This document shows, in pieces, positions 28,867 to 36,885 of a stretch of DNA of 64,000 nt (the stretch's first letter is position 1; the number at the start of each line of letters is the position of its first letter). A program made the position numbers and the translations under genes. The DNA lies in contig JAFDYX010000002.1 in NCBI GenBank assembly GCA_018267215.1, positions 1-64,000 of the forward strand. Direction: 5' to 3'. This DNA comes from Bacteroidota bacterium. GTDB taxonomy: Bacteria > Bacteroidota > Bacteroidia > Cytophagales > Cyclobacteriaceae. Below the pieces are notes generated by a model, which did not search any database, had not been told where the DNA came from, and worked only from the letters and a program-made list of their open reading frames with translations.

Positions 28867-29475
28867 ATGAAAGCAGCAGCTCAGGTTATCTCGTTTGTAT
28901 TTCATCCGTTGCTGATTGCCACCTACCTGGTGCTGACACTCGGCCTCATTTTTCCTGCCATGCTGATGATCCGGCCTGAGCATCTTGTCTTGGTTACCGT
29001 ATTTGTTTTTGGTTTTACCTTTGTGATGCCTCTGCTCAACCTGTGGCTTTTTAAAATATGGGGAACCATTCGGTCTTTTCAACTTCCTACGCAAAAAGAA
29101 CGTATCCTCCCCTTCGTCTTCATCTGCGGTATCTACACGATGGTGAGCCTTTTGTTTTACTACCGCCTCCCTTTTCATAGCCACTTAAATAAGGTGATGA
29201 TCATTATTACCTTGCTGGTGATCACGGCAACGGCACTTAATTTTTTTATCAAAGTAAGTGTGCACAGCCTGGCCATGGGTGGATGGATTGGCATCTTGCT
29301 GCCTCTGATTCAGTTTTCACCCGATCTGCTTATTCCGACTGCCGGAGTGATTGTGCTAACCGGAGTGGTGGCTTCATCGCGTTTAGCATTGCAGGCACAC
29401 ACGCTGCGCGAAATCAGTATGGGCTTAGTGGCGGGCTTGCTAACTTCTTATGGTGGAATGGTGCTGTTATTTTAG
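28867..29475 (+). CDS. PAP2-like small membrane protein
   Basis: The 202-residue protein has about six membrane helices. The C-terminal SRLALQAHTLREISMGLVAG resembles the last catalytic motif of PAP2 lipid phosphatases (SR-x5-H), but the first phosphatase motifs (KX6RP, PSGH) are not evident, so enzymatic activity is doubtful. It follows rpoN by 24 bases on the same strand and may be co-transcribed. I would otherwise call it a membrane protein of unknown function. Confidence 0.65.
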   Translation: MKAAAQVISFVFHPLLIATYLVLTLGLIFPAMLMIRPEHLVLVTVFVFGFTFVMPLLNLWLFKIWGTIRSFQLPTQKERILPFVFICGIYTMVSLLFYYRLPFHSHLNKVMIIITLLVITATALNFFIKVSVHSLAMGGWIGILLPLIQFSPDLLIPTAGVIVLTGVVASSRLALQAHTLREISMGLVAGLLTSYGGMVLLF

Positions 29476-29551
29476 TATTGCCCTTCATCATTTATTTTAG
29501 TAAATTCGAAGTGAGTTTGTAATACCATTCAGTCATTTTAATTGTTTTTGT

Positions 29552-29830
29552 ATGAATATTTTTGTCGCTCGTTTGAATTTTAAAACAAGACGCGAGGATT
29601 TGGAAGCTGCATTTGCCAAATTCGGACAGGTTACCTCTGCCAAGATTGTAAAAGACAGAGACACCGGGCGCTCTAAAGGATTCGGTTTTGTGGAAATGCC
29701 CAATGATGAGGAAGGTCTAAAAGCCATTGCCGGCCTCAATGAAACAGAATTAGATGGCCGTGTCATAATCGTAAAGCCGGCTAACCCTAAAGCCCCGGGC
29801 GAGCCCAAGCCGCAGGAAGGCGCTCAATAA
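29552..29830 (+). CDS. RNA-recognition-motif RNA-binding protein
   Basis: The 92-residue protein is a single RRM with RNP2 (MNIFVARLNF, residues 1-10) and RNP1 (RSKGFGFVEM, about 40-49), followed by a short Pro/Lys-rich tail. Such small RRM proteins are common in Bacteroidota and cyanobacteria and may bind mRNA, for example during cold growth or post-transcriptional regulation. It is preceded by a 76-base gap, so it probably has its own promoter. Confidence 0.93.
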   Translation: MNIFVARLNFKTRREDLEAAFAKFGQVTSAKIVKDRDTGRSKGFGFVEMPNDEEGLKAIAGLNETELDGRVIIVKPANPKAPGEPKPQEGAQ

Positions 29831-29862
29831 AATCATTTATTACCTGCCTGCTAAACTTCTGC

Positions 29863-30714
29863 TTACGGCACGTACGCAGACGGGCGAACACCGGTGATTT
29901 TTTTAAATATCCGGTTGAAGTTGGAAACATTGCTGAACCCAGCCTGATAACACACATCTCTCACTGTAATGTCTTTATTGATAAGCAAGCGGCAGGCATT
30001 GCTGACACGCACCTCGTTTAAAAATGAAGAATAAGTTTTTTGGGTGTGCTGCTTAAAGTAGCGGCAAAATGCTTCTACTGTGAGGCTGGCTACGGCAGCC
30101 ACTTCATGCAAATAAATATTGCGGTGGCTTTCGCGGAAGGTAAACTGTAAAATGGCATTCATCCGCTTTCCTTCTTCTTTTTTAAATTCGCCCGGCACAA
30201 TGGATAATACTTTTACATTGCGCGCGCTGTTCAGTTTTTTCAAAATCGAAAAAAATAAAATCAACTTATCCGCTCCGGAGGCATTCTTTAATTGAAGGAT
30301 TAAGTCTGTCGCTTCTGTTTTTGTTTTACCCAAAATCTTCAGACCACGTGCTGATCTCGAAAAAATTTTCTTCAAACCTTTCATCTCTTCCAACTGCCAG
30401 AACGAATCGCCCAGATAGTGTTCATTAAAATAGATGGAAATAGCTTTTGCTGTGCGTAGCAGACGTGGAGAAGCACTATCAGGGATATCGCTTCGGAACA
30501 CATGCGCCTGGTTGCTACCAATAACATACAAATCGTGGGCTGTAAAACGTCCTACATAATCACCGGCTATCAATGTACCTTCACCACTTTGCACCAACAT
30601 GATTTGAATTTCGGGATGGTGATGTAACTGATCGTAAAAAATGCGCCCCTGATCAAGCTGAAGCCTGAACGCCTCTTTCTTTACCTGCGGCACATTGAAT
30701 GCAACAACTTTCAT
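29863..30714 (-). CDS. AraC-family transcriptional regulator
   Basis: The 283-residue protein has an N-terminal cupin-like sensor (HHHPEIQIMLVQSGEGTLIAGDY and nearby), and two C-terminal helix-turn-helix units over the last 100 residues (VAAVASLTVEAFCRYFKQHT, VCYQAGFSNVSNFNRIFKKI). It is divergent from the hydroxyproline operon, with 113 bases between the two start codons, so it most likely controls that operon in response to hydroxyproline or an intermediate. The ligand is inferred from position only. Confidence 0.92.
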   Translation of the reverse strand: MKVVAFNVPQVKKEAFRLQLDQGRIFYDQLHHHPEIQIMLVQSGEGTLIAGDYVGRFTAHDLYVIGSNQAHVFRSDIPDSASPRLLRTAKAISIYFNEHYLGDSFWQLEEMKGLKKIFSRSARGLKILGKTKTEATDLILQLKNASGADKLILFFSILKKLNSARNVKVLSIVPGEFKKEEGKRMNAILQFTFRESHRNIYLHEVAAVASLTVEAFCRYFKQHTQKTYSSFLNEVRVSNACRLLINKDITVRDVCYQAGFSNVSNFNRIFKKITGVRPSAYVP

Positions 30715-30797
30715 GCACCGAAGGTACGCGAACGGAGCATGTTAAAATAGTATCACTACCAGATATTTTCAGTTCGTCAGCAACAGCCAGCACACAT

Positions 30798-30805
30798 TAT
30801 CTTTG
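30798..30805 (+). promoter_or_regulatory. -7 element (TATCTTTG) of the hydroxyproline operon
   Basis: TATCTTTG fits the TAnnTTTG consensus and lies 22 bases upstream of the deaminase ATG at 30828, in the divergent region shared with the AraC-type gene. A -33 element with the sequence TTCG lies about 21 bases upstream, a weak match. Confidence 0.5.
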
Positions 30806-30827
30806 TCGTATCAAAATTAAAAAAAAC

Positions 30828-31721
30828 ATGACCATCGAATGGAAAGGGGTTTTCCCGGCACTCACCACCAAGTTTACATCTGACGATCGCCTTGATCTTC
30901 CGTTGTTCGAAAAAAATGTAAAAGCTCAACTCGATGCGGGTGTCCAGGGCATCATCATCGGAGGCTCGCTGGGCGAAGCCAGCACGTTAGATCACCACGA
31001 AAAAATTGACCTGGTAAAATTTGCCAATGAAAAAGTAGCTGGCCGCGTGCCGGTCATTATGACCATAGCCGAAGGAAGTACCCGTATGGCTGTGTCGCTC
31101 GCCAGCGATGCAGCCCAAGCTGGCGCCAGCGGGCTGATGGTATTGCCGCCCATGCGATACAAATCCGATCACCGCGAAACGGTAACCTTTTATAAAGCAA
31201 TAGCAGACTCTTCTCCCCTGCCTATCATGGTGTACAACAATCCGGTGGATTACAAAATAGAAGTAACGCTGGATATGTTTGCTGAGTTGGCCGAGAAACC
31301 AACCATTCAGTCTGTAAAAGAATCCACGCGCGATGTCAGCAACGTTACCCGTATGATCAACCGGTTTGGCCATCGCTTTAAAATATTGTGCGGTGTAGAT
31401 ACCATTGCCATGGAAGAGTTGATGCTGGGTGCTGATGGATGGGTAGCCGGATTAGTATGTGCTTTCCCCAAAGAAACAGTTGCCATCTACCAACTGACAA
31501 AAGCCGGAAAAATTGAAGAGGCACTGAAAATTTATCGGTGGTTCTTACCTATTCTGGAATTAGACATCCACCCGAAATTAGTTCAGTACATTAAATTGGC
31601 CGAGCAAGAAGTGGGACTGGGCTCAGAGTTTGTGCGCGCTCCGCGCCTGCCGTTAATGGGCGAAGAACGCGAGCGTGTACTGAAGGTAATCCGCGATGGA
31701 ATAAAGAATAGACCGATTTAG
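30828..31721 (+). CDS. DapA-family lyase, probable pyrroline-4-hydroxy-2-carboxylate deaminase
   Basis: The 297-residue protein belongs to the N-acetylneuraminate lyase/DHDPS family: GGSLGEASTL (near 46), the catalytic Tyr136 (PIMVYNNP), and Schiff-base Lys164 (QSVKEST). In hydroxyproline clusters a member of this family converts 1-pyrroline-4-hydroxy-2-carboxylate to alpha-ketoglutarate semialdehyde. Its neighbours (semialdehyde dehydrogenase, epimerase, D-amino-acid dehydrogenase) support this role over lysine synthesis. The frame runs further upstream to 30699, into the regulator, but ATG 30828 gives the normal N-terminus. Confidence 0.88.
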   Translation: MTIEWKGVFPALTTKFTSDDRLDLPLFEKNVKAQLDAGVQGIIIGGSLGEASTLDHHEKIDLVKFANEKVAGRVPVIMTIAEGSTRMAVSLASDAAQAGASGLMVLPPMRYKSDHRETVTFYKAIADSSPLPIMVYNNPVDYKIEVTLDMFAELAEKPTIQSVKESTRDVSNVTRMINRFGHRFKILCGVDTIAMEELMLGADGWVAGLVCAFPKETVAIYQLTKAGKIEEALKIYRWFLPILELDIHPKLVQYIKLAEQEVGLGSEFVRAPRLPLMGEERERVLKVIRDGIKNRPI

Positions 31722-31743
31722 TCAAACGGATTTTAAGATTTCA

Positions 31744-31789
31744 GATTTCAGATTACAAGTTGCATATTTAGCGACTGTAACCTGAAATC
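31744..31789. repeat. Inverted repeat between the first two hydroxyproline genes
   Basis: GATTTCAGATTACA at 31744-31757 pairs with TGTAACCTGAAATC at 31776-31789 (13 of 14 positions), leaving an 18-base loop. There is no T run after it. It could form an mRNA hairpin that sets relative expression of the two genes, or it may be a decayed intergenic repeat; part of it recurs at 56055-56069. Confidence 0.5.
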
Positions 31790-31812
31790 AACAACCTGTA
31801 ATTTGTACTAAA

Positions 31813-33288
31813 ATGAATTTCATTGACGCCACAACACAAGAAGTAGATGCAGCCGTTCGCGAAGCACATCTGGCTTATCTCTCGTACAAAAACCTGAGCG
31901 GAAAAAAGAAAGGCGAATTTCTCCGCGCCATCGCAGACGAAATAGAAGCCTTGGGCGACACGCTGGTGCAAACCACCATGCGCGAAACTAACTTACCGGA
32001 AGCCCGTGTCATTTCCGAGCGAGGCCGAACCACCGGCCACTGCCGCATGTTCGCACAACTGGTGGAAGAGGGTTCGTGGGTAGAAGCTCGTCTTGATTCT
32101 GCCCAACCGCAACGCGCTCCGCTTCCACGGCCCGACATCAGAAAAATGCTGGTGCCCATCGGCCCGGTAATTGTTTTCGGGGCTGCCAATTTTCCGTTGG
32201 CCTATTCTACTGCCGGTGGCGATACGGCATCTGCTCTGGCCGCAGGCTGCAGCGTCATCGTAAAAGCTCATCCCGCGCATGCGGAAACTTCTGAGTTGGT
32301 GGCCGGAGCCATTAAAAAGGCAGGCACTAAAACCGGTATGCCTCCCGGAGTGTTTCAGCATCTGCATGGAATGAGTTTTGAAGTTGGCCAAGCGCTGGTC
32401 AACCACCCGCTCATTAAAGCCGTTGGCTTTACAGGCTCACTCGTTGGAGGCAAAGCACTTTTCGATTTAGCCAACAAAAGGCCGGAGCCTATCCCTGTGT
32501 TTGCTGAGATGAGCAGCATCAACCCTGTTTACCTGTTGCCCGAGTCGTTAGCAAAAAATTTTGAAAAGACTGCCGTCATGTTGGCTAATTCCATCACGCA
32601 AGGAGTGGGGCAATTTTGCACCAATCCGGGGTTAGTGATTGCCGTTGATAACGATGGATTAAAAAAATATATCAAGCGGCTGAGCGAAGAAATTGTAAAA
32701 GCACCTGCCGGCACGATGTTGCACCAAGGCATTGCCAACAATTACCACAAGCGCGTGGCCGAAACATTGGCACAGAAAGGCATAACCATAGAGGCTCAGG
32801 GCGCTGAAGGCAGTGCGCTGCAAGGACGGGCAACTATCGTTTCTGTGGCAGCTAAAGATTTTTTAAAAAACCCGATGCTGGCAGAAGAAGTCTTTGGCCC
32901 GCTTTCGCTGATCGTGAAATGTGCCGACATCAATGAGTTGAATGCCGTGGTAGCACGCCAACACGGACAACTCACTTCAAGTATTATCGGAGAAGAAGCC
33001 GAAATAGAAAAACATCAAAACCTGCTCAACCTGTTAAAAGAAAAAGCAGGGCGGCTTATTATTAACGGAGTGCCCACCGGAGTAGAAGTAGCTCCGTCAC
33101 AAAACCACGGTGGCCCCTACCCTGCCACGACCGATTCGCGGTTTACAGCCGTAGGCACAGATGCCGTAAAAAGATTTGTGAGACCTGTTGCGTTTCAGAA
33201 TTTTCCGGAATCAGTTCTCCCGCCTGAATTAAAAACAGGCAACCCACTTAATATCTGGAGAATGACAGATGGAAACTGGAGTAAATAA
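31813..33288 (+). CDS. Alpha-ketoglutarate semialdehyde dehydrogenase (ALDH family)
   Basis: The 491-residue aldehyde dehydrogenase has the general base E232 (VFAEMSSINPVY) and catalytic Cys269 (GVGQFCTNPG), plus the family N-terminal segment MRETNLPEARVISERGRT seen in ketoglutarate semialdehyde dehydrogenases. It would oxidise 2-oxoglutarate semialdehyde, the product of the preceding enzyme, to 2-oxoglutarate. It starts 91 bases after the deaminase and is followed closely by an alpha-galactosidase-like gene. Confidence 0.93.
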   Translation: MNFIDATTQEVDAAVREAHLAYLSYKNLSGKKKGEFLRAIADEIEALGDTLVQTTMRETNLPEARVISERGRTTGHCRMFAQLVEEGSWVEARLDSAQPQRAPLPRPDIRKMLVPIGPVIVFGAANFPLAYSTAGGDTASALAAGCSVIVKAHPAHAETSELVAGAIKKAGTKTGMPPGVFQHLHGMSFEVGQALVNHPLIKAVGFTGSLVGGKALFDLANKRPEPIPVFAEMSSINPVYLLPESLAKNFEKTAVMLANSITQGVGQFCTNPGLVIAVDNDGLKKYIKRLSEEIVKAPAGTMLHQGIANNYHKRVAETLAQKGITIEAQGAEGSALQGRATIVSVAAKDFLKNPMLAEEVFGPLSLIVKCADINELNAVVARQHGQLTSSIIGEEAEIEKHQNLLNLLKEKAGRLIINGVPTGVEVAPSQNHGGPYPATTDSRFTAVGTDAVKRFVRPVAFQNFPESVLPPELKTGNPLNIWRMTDGNWSK

Positions 33289-33303
33289 AACCATAGTTGC
33301 GGT

Positions 33304-35364
33304 ATGAGGCCTCTACTCTTTGTTCTTTTTTTATTTGTCTCCTGCTCCGTAGCAGCCCAAGCAACTATTTCATTTCATAATGATTCTCTGAAAATTGTTT
33401 TTCAGGGTCAAACAGTTTTTAAAGGATTTATAAAAAATACATCAGGAAAGAAACTTAGTATTCAAAACAATAAATCCACATCAAATGGTGCGGTGCAACA
33501 AGTATTCAGTATCTCTTCAGGTATATCACGATGGGTTGATCTAAGCGGTGAAATAACCGGAGGTAGCCAGTCCATTGCGTGCGAAAGTGAGCCGCGCGAT
33601 AATTACAGCAAAGTGGTACGTCATTCGGTGGGACCAAGTGTCAGTCTGTTAAACCATGCCGTTTACGATCGTGAAGCAGATTGGCTTTTAAGTTTTGACG
33701 TAGGCAACCCTAAAGTAACTATCCAGCAGGCAAAAGCGGCTGGTTCTAAGTGGATATACCCGGTAAGTGTATATGCTTGGGAAATTGTCATCAGGTTTAG
33801 ACCGGATTATTTCAAGAACCATCGAGGCCTGAAATATTTTAATCCCAGAGAATACCGGGTGTGGAGCAAGCCGCTGGTAGGCTGGTGCAGTTGGTTTGCT
33901 TACTTCGATGAGGTGAATGAAAAAAATATATCTGACGTTGTAGCTATCGCAGAAGAAAAATTAAAACCCTATGGATTAGAATACATTCAAATTGACGATG
34001 GGTATCAGATAGAGCCCAAGGGCACACCTGCCGCTTGGCTTAAGGGAAATAAAAAATTTCCTCAAGGATTAAAAGTGCTTGCCGATGAAATAAAACAACA
34101 TGGCTTCAAGCCGGGCATCTGGACTAACGTACAAGTTGCCGATTCAGCCGAAGCCTACCAAAACAAAAATCTCTTCGTTCGCGACAGCAATGGAAATCCG
34201 GCCAGAGGAAACTGGATAGATTATATTTTAGATGGAAGTAATCCACAAACAATCCGTACTTACGTTTCTCCTCTCTATGATGGGTTAAAGTTACAAGGCT
34301 GGCAGTATGTTAAACTAGATGCCCTCCGCCACTTGCGATACGAAGGCTACAATGCACACGCATCTTATTTTCAAAATAAAAAAATAGATCGCCAGGAAGC
34401 TTTCCGGAATATTGTGAAATCAGTTCGAAAATCTCTCGGGCAAGAAATTCCTTTGCTGGCATGTTGGGGCATTCGCCCGGAATTAATTGGAGTAGTTGAC
34501 GCTTGCCGTATCGGAAACGATGGTTATAGTTACGCGGGCTTGGCACAATTTAATTCATTTAATAATCTCATTTGGCGTAATGACCCCGACCACATTGTAC
34601 TGAGCGACAAAGAAGCCTACCGGTCATGCACAGCTACTTCACTTACCGGCTCACTTTTCATGCTTACAGACAAAGCTGAAAAATATAACTCAGGTTTGGT
34701 AGAAGCTGCCAGACGCACTATGCCGGTTTTGTTTACCATGCCGGGACAAGTATATGATGTAGATCCTTCCCGTTCATCGCAACTCAACTGGGTCGATGCG
34801 GAAATCAGCGGCTCTGGCCCGAGGCCTTTTGATGCCAGTTCTGTTACCACCACCGGGTTGTTTCTGCAGGAAATAAGCCGGCCTTATGAAAACTGGTCAG
34901 TACTTGGAAGAATGGATCAGCGTAATTCAACCATCCCGCTGGCCGATCTGGGATTAAATTCAAAAAAAGAATATATCGTATTCGAATTCTGGACAAAGCA
35001 ATTTAAAGGAACCATCGTTAATCAATTCGAGCCAGAGCCGATTGATCCCCGATACAATTGTCAGGTCTTTTGTTTTCGTGAACTTCAAAACCATCCGCAA
35101 CTGCTCGCTACCAACAGGCATATTTCCTGTGGAGGGGTTGAATTAGAGAAATTGCAGTGGGCTGATAATGCTCTGAGTGGAACATCTACCGTATTGGCTG
35201 TAGAAAATTATATTATCTATTTGCATGAGCCCGGTACCGTGCAGCCTCAAATAACTGCAGACAACGCTGCCGTATTTCATACATGGAAGGAAGGCGCTAT
35301 GCGCACGGTCGAGTTTAAACCCGAAAAGGGTGCTACAAAAATTTCCTGGAAAATTCAGTATTAG
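33304..35364 (+). CDS. Alpha-galactosidase-like glycoside hydrolase (GH36/GH27 clan)
   Basis: The 686-residue secreted enzyme (signal peptide ending SVAAQ) has an N-terminal beta-domain and a TIM barrel with GWCSWFAYFDEV (193-204), YIQIDDGYQ (227-235), and the nucleophile in QYVKLDAL (D339). A likely acid/base is D406 in CRIGNDGY. These are features of clan GH-D alpha-galactosidases. It lies 15 bases after the dehydrogenase gene and 5 bases before the epimerase gene, so it is part of the hydroxyproline operon. Its place there is unusual; extensin-type glycoproteins carry alpha-galactosyl-serine beside hydroxyproline, which could explain it. The exact specificity is unproven. Confidence 0.83.
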   Translation: MRPLLFVLFLFVSCSVAAQATISFHNDSLKIVFQGQTVFKGFIKNTSGKKLSIQNNKSTSNGAVQQVFSISSGISRWVDLSGEITGGSQSIACESEPRDNYSKVVRHSVGPSVSLLNHAVYDREADWLLSFDVGNPKVTIQQAKAAGSKWIYPVSVYAWEIVIRFRPDYFKNHRGLKYFNPREYRVWSKPLVGWCSWFAYFDEVNEKNISDVVAIAEEKLKPYGLEYIQIDDGYQIEPKGTPAAWLKGNKKFPQGLKVLADEIKQHGFKPGIWTNVQVADSAEAYQNKNLFVRDSNGNPARGNWIDYILDGSNPQTIRTYVSPLYDGLKLQGWQYVKLDALRHLRYEGYNAHASYFQNKKIDRQEAFRNIVKSVRKSLGQEIPLLACWGIRPELIGVVDACRIGNDGYSYAGLAQFNSFNNLIWRNDPDHIVLSDKEAYRSCTATSLTGSLFMLTDKAEKYNSGLVEAARRTMPVLFTMPGQVYDVDPSRSSQLNWVDAEISGSGPRPFDASSVTTTGLFLQEISRPYENWSVLGRMDQRNSTIPLADLGLNSKKEYIVFEFWTKQFKGTIVNQFEPEPIDPRYNCQVFCFRELQNHPQLLATNRHISCGGVELEKLQWADNALSGTSTVLAVENYIIYLHEPGTVQPQITADNAAVFHTWKEGAMRTVEFKPEKGATKISWKIQY

Positions 35365-35369
35365 AATTT

Positions 35370-36371
35370 ATGCGTAAAACTTTTTTTTGCATTGATGCCC
35401 ACACCTGCGGTAACCCGGTGCGGTTGGTGGCCGGAGGCGGCCCCCCGCTGATCGGTAACAATATGAGCGAGAAGCGCCAGCATTTTTTGCGCGAGTACGA
35501 TTGGATCCGTCAGGGCTTGATGTTCGAACCCCGCGGCCACGACATGATGAGCGGAAGTATTTTATACCCACCGACTGATCCTGCCAACGACATGGGCGTA
35601 TTGTTTATTGAAACCAGCGGATGCCTGCCGATGTGCGGGCACGGAACAATCGGCACGGTAACCATTGCGCTGGAAGAAGGGTTGATCCTACCGAAAACAC
35701 CGGGCATCTTAAACTTGGAAGTGCCGGCCGGGTTGGTGCGCATTGAATACAGGCAGGAAGGAAAAAAAATAAAGTCTGTAAAAATAAAAAACGTAAAAGC
35801 CTATCTCGCGGCAGAAAACATAAAAGCTACATGCCCCGACTTGGGCGAACTGACATTGGATGTTGCCTATGGAGGAAATTTTTACGCTATTGTTGACCTA
35901 CAAAATAATTTTTCAGGAATAGAAAACTATACAGCCGATCAATTAATAAGCTGGAGCCGCGAGTTGCGAAAAGAAATCAACCGGCATTACACTTTTGTTC
36001 ATCCGGAAAATCCGACCATCAACTCCTGCAGTCATATTTTATGGACAGGAAAAGTGATAGACCCCACCTCTACGGCACGCAATGCCGTATTCTATGGAGA
36101 CAAAGCCATTGACCGTTCGCCTTGCGGCACCGGCACATCAGCCCGCATGGCACAGTGGTTTGCCAAAGGGAAACTGAAACCGGGCGAAGACTTCATTCAC
36201 GAGAGCATCATCGGCTCGAAGTTTACCGGTCGAATTGAAGAGGTAACCGAACTCAACGGGAAGCCGGCCATCATCCCCAGCGTAGAAGGCTGGGCAAAGG
36301 TGTATGGCTACAATACTATCACCATTGATCCGGACGATGATCCGTATGCACATGGCTTTCAGGTGATTTAG
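35370..36371 (+). CDS. 4-hydroxyproline 2-epimerase (proline racemase family)
   Basis: The 333-residue enzyme has both catalytic cysteines of the proline racemase superfamily: Cys89 in PMCGHGT and Cys252 in SPCGTGTSA. The two-cysteine pair indicates a racemase/epimerase, not a trans-3-hydroxyproline dehydratase, which has Thr in place of one Cys. It would convert trans-4-hydroxy-L-proline to cis-4-hydroxy-D-proline, the first step of the catabolic route completed by neighbouring genes. Confidence 0.94.
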   Translation: MRKTFFCIDAHTCGNPVRLVAGGGPPLIGNNMSEKRQHFLREYDWIRQGLMFEPRGHDMMSGSILYPPTDPANDMGVLFIETSGCLPMCGHGTIGTVTIALEEGLILPKTPGILNLEVPAGLVRIEYRQEGKKIKSVKIKNVKAYLAAENIKATCPDLGELTLDVAYGGNFYAIVDLQNNFSGIENYTADQLISWSRELRKEINRHYTFVHPENPTINSCSHILWTGKVIDPTSTARNAVFYGDKAIDRSPCGTGTSARMAQWFAKGKLKPGEDFIHESIIGSKFTGRIEEVTELNGKPAIIPSVEGWAKVYGYNTITIDPDDDPYAHGFQVI

Positions 36372-36391
36372 GAATTTGATAAATTTGATTT

Positions 36392-36631
36392 ATGATAACA
36401 ACTTATAAACTCAATGCCAATCAGCTTTCAGAAGAAATCATCAAATCAATCAAAGAAGCTTTTGGAAACAAGGACATAGAAATAACTGTTTCAGATGAAA
36501 TGGATGCAACAGAATATCTTCTCTCTTCTGAAGCCAACAAAAAGCATCTTTATAAATCCATTGAACAGTTTAAAAATGGTGAAGTCATTTCTATGACCGT
36601 AGCTGAATTGCAGGCAAAATATTTAAAATGA
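36392..36631 (+). CDS. Antitoxin-like partner of a YoeB toxin
   Basis: The 79-residue protein has an N-terminal MITTYKLNANQLSEEI segment and an acidic middle, and overlaps the toxin gene by 4 bases (ATGA). The sequence is not a textbook YefM, but its size, position and acidic composition fit an antitoxin. A C-terminal helix (MTVAELQAKYLK) may bind the toxin. It lies 20 bases after the epimerase gene, inside the hydroxyproline operon. Confidence 0.8.
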   Translation: MITTYKLNANQLSEEIIKSIKEAFGNKDIEITVSDEMDATEYLLSSEANKKHLYKSIEQFKNGEVISMTVAELQAKYLK

Positions 36632-36885
36632 GAAAAGTGCTATTCAGTCCTGAGTCGCTCAGGCAAATGGACGAATGGAAAAAAATAGACCCCAAGACTA
36701 CTGCACGTATTGTTCTCCCTATCACAGCAATTTCAGAATCACCATTTACGGGTATAGGTAAGCCAGAACCATTGAAACATTCACTCAAAGGAAAATGGTC
36801 GAGGCGCATTACAAAAGAACATCGCTTGGTTTACGAAGTAACCGATCAGGAAATAAAAATAGTTTCTTGTAAGTTCCATTATTGA
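36628..36885 (+). CDS. yoeB: YoeB/Txe-family endoribonuclease toxin
   Basis: The 85-residue toxin matches YoeB: PFTGIGKPEPLKHSLKGKWS then RRITKEHRLVYEV and the C-terminal CKFHY. The residues equivalent to E. coli YoeB E46, R65, H83 and Y84 are present as E47, R66, H84 and Y85, so it is probably active. YoeB cleaves mRNA at the ribosome. Its stop overlaps the next start (TGATG), placing it in the same translated unit as the D-amino-acid dehydrogenase. Confidence 0.92.
   Translation: MRKVLFSPESLRQMDEWKKIDPKTTARIVLPITAISESPFTGIGKPEPLKHSLKGKWSRRITKEHRLVYEVTDQEIKIVSCKFHY

Noticed and set aside
28510-29184. 224-residue minus-strand ORF overlapping rpoN and the PAP2-like gene
   Set aside because: It is antisense to two well-supported genes, has a composition typical of a shadow frame and no recognisable motif.
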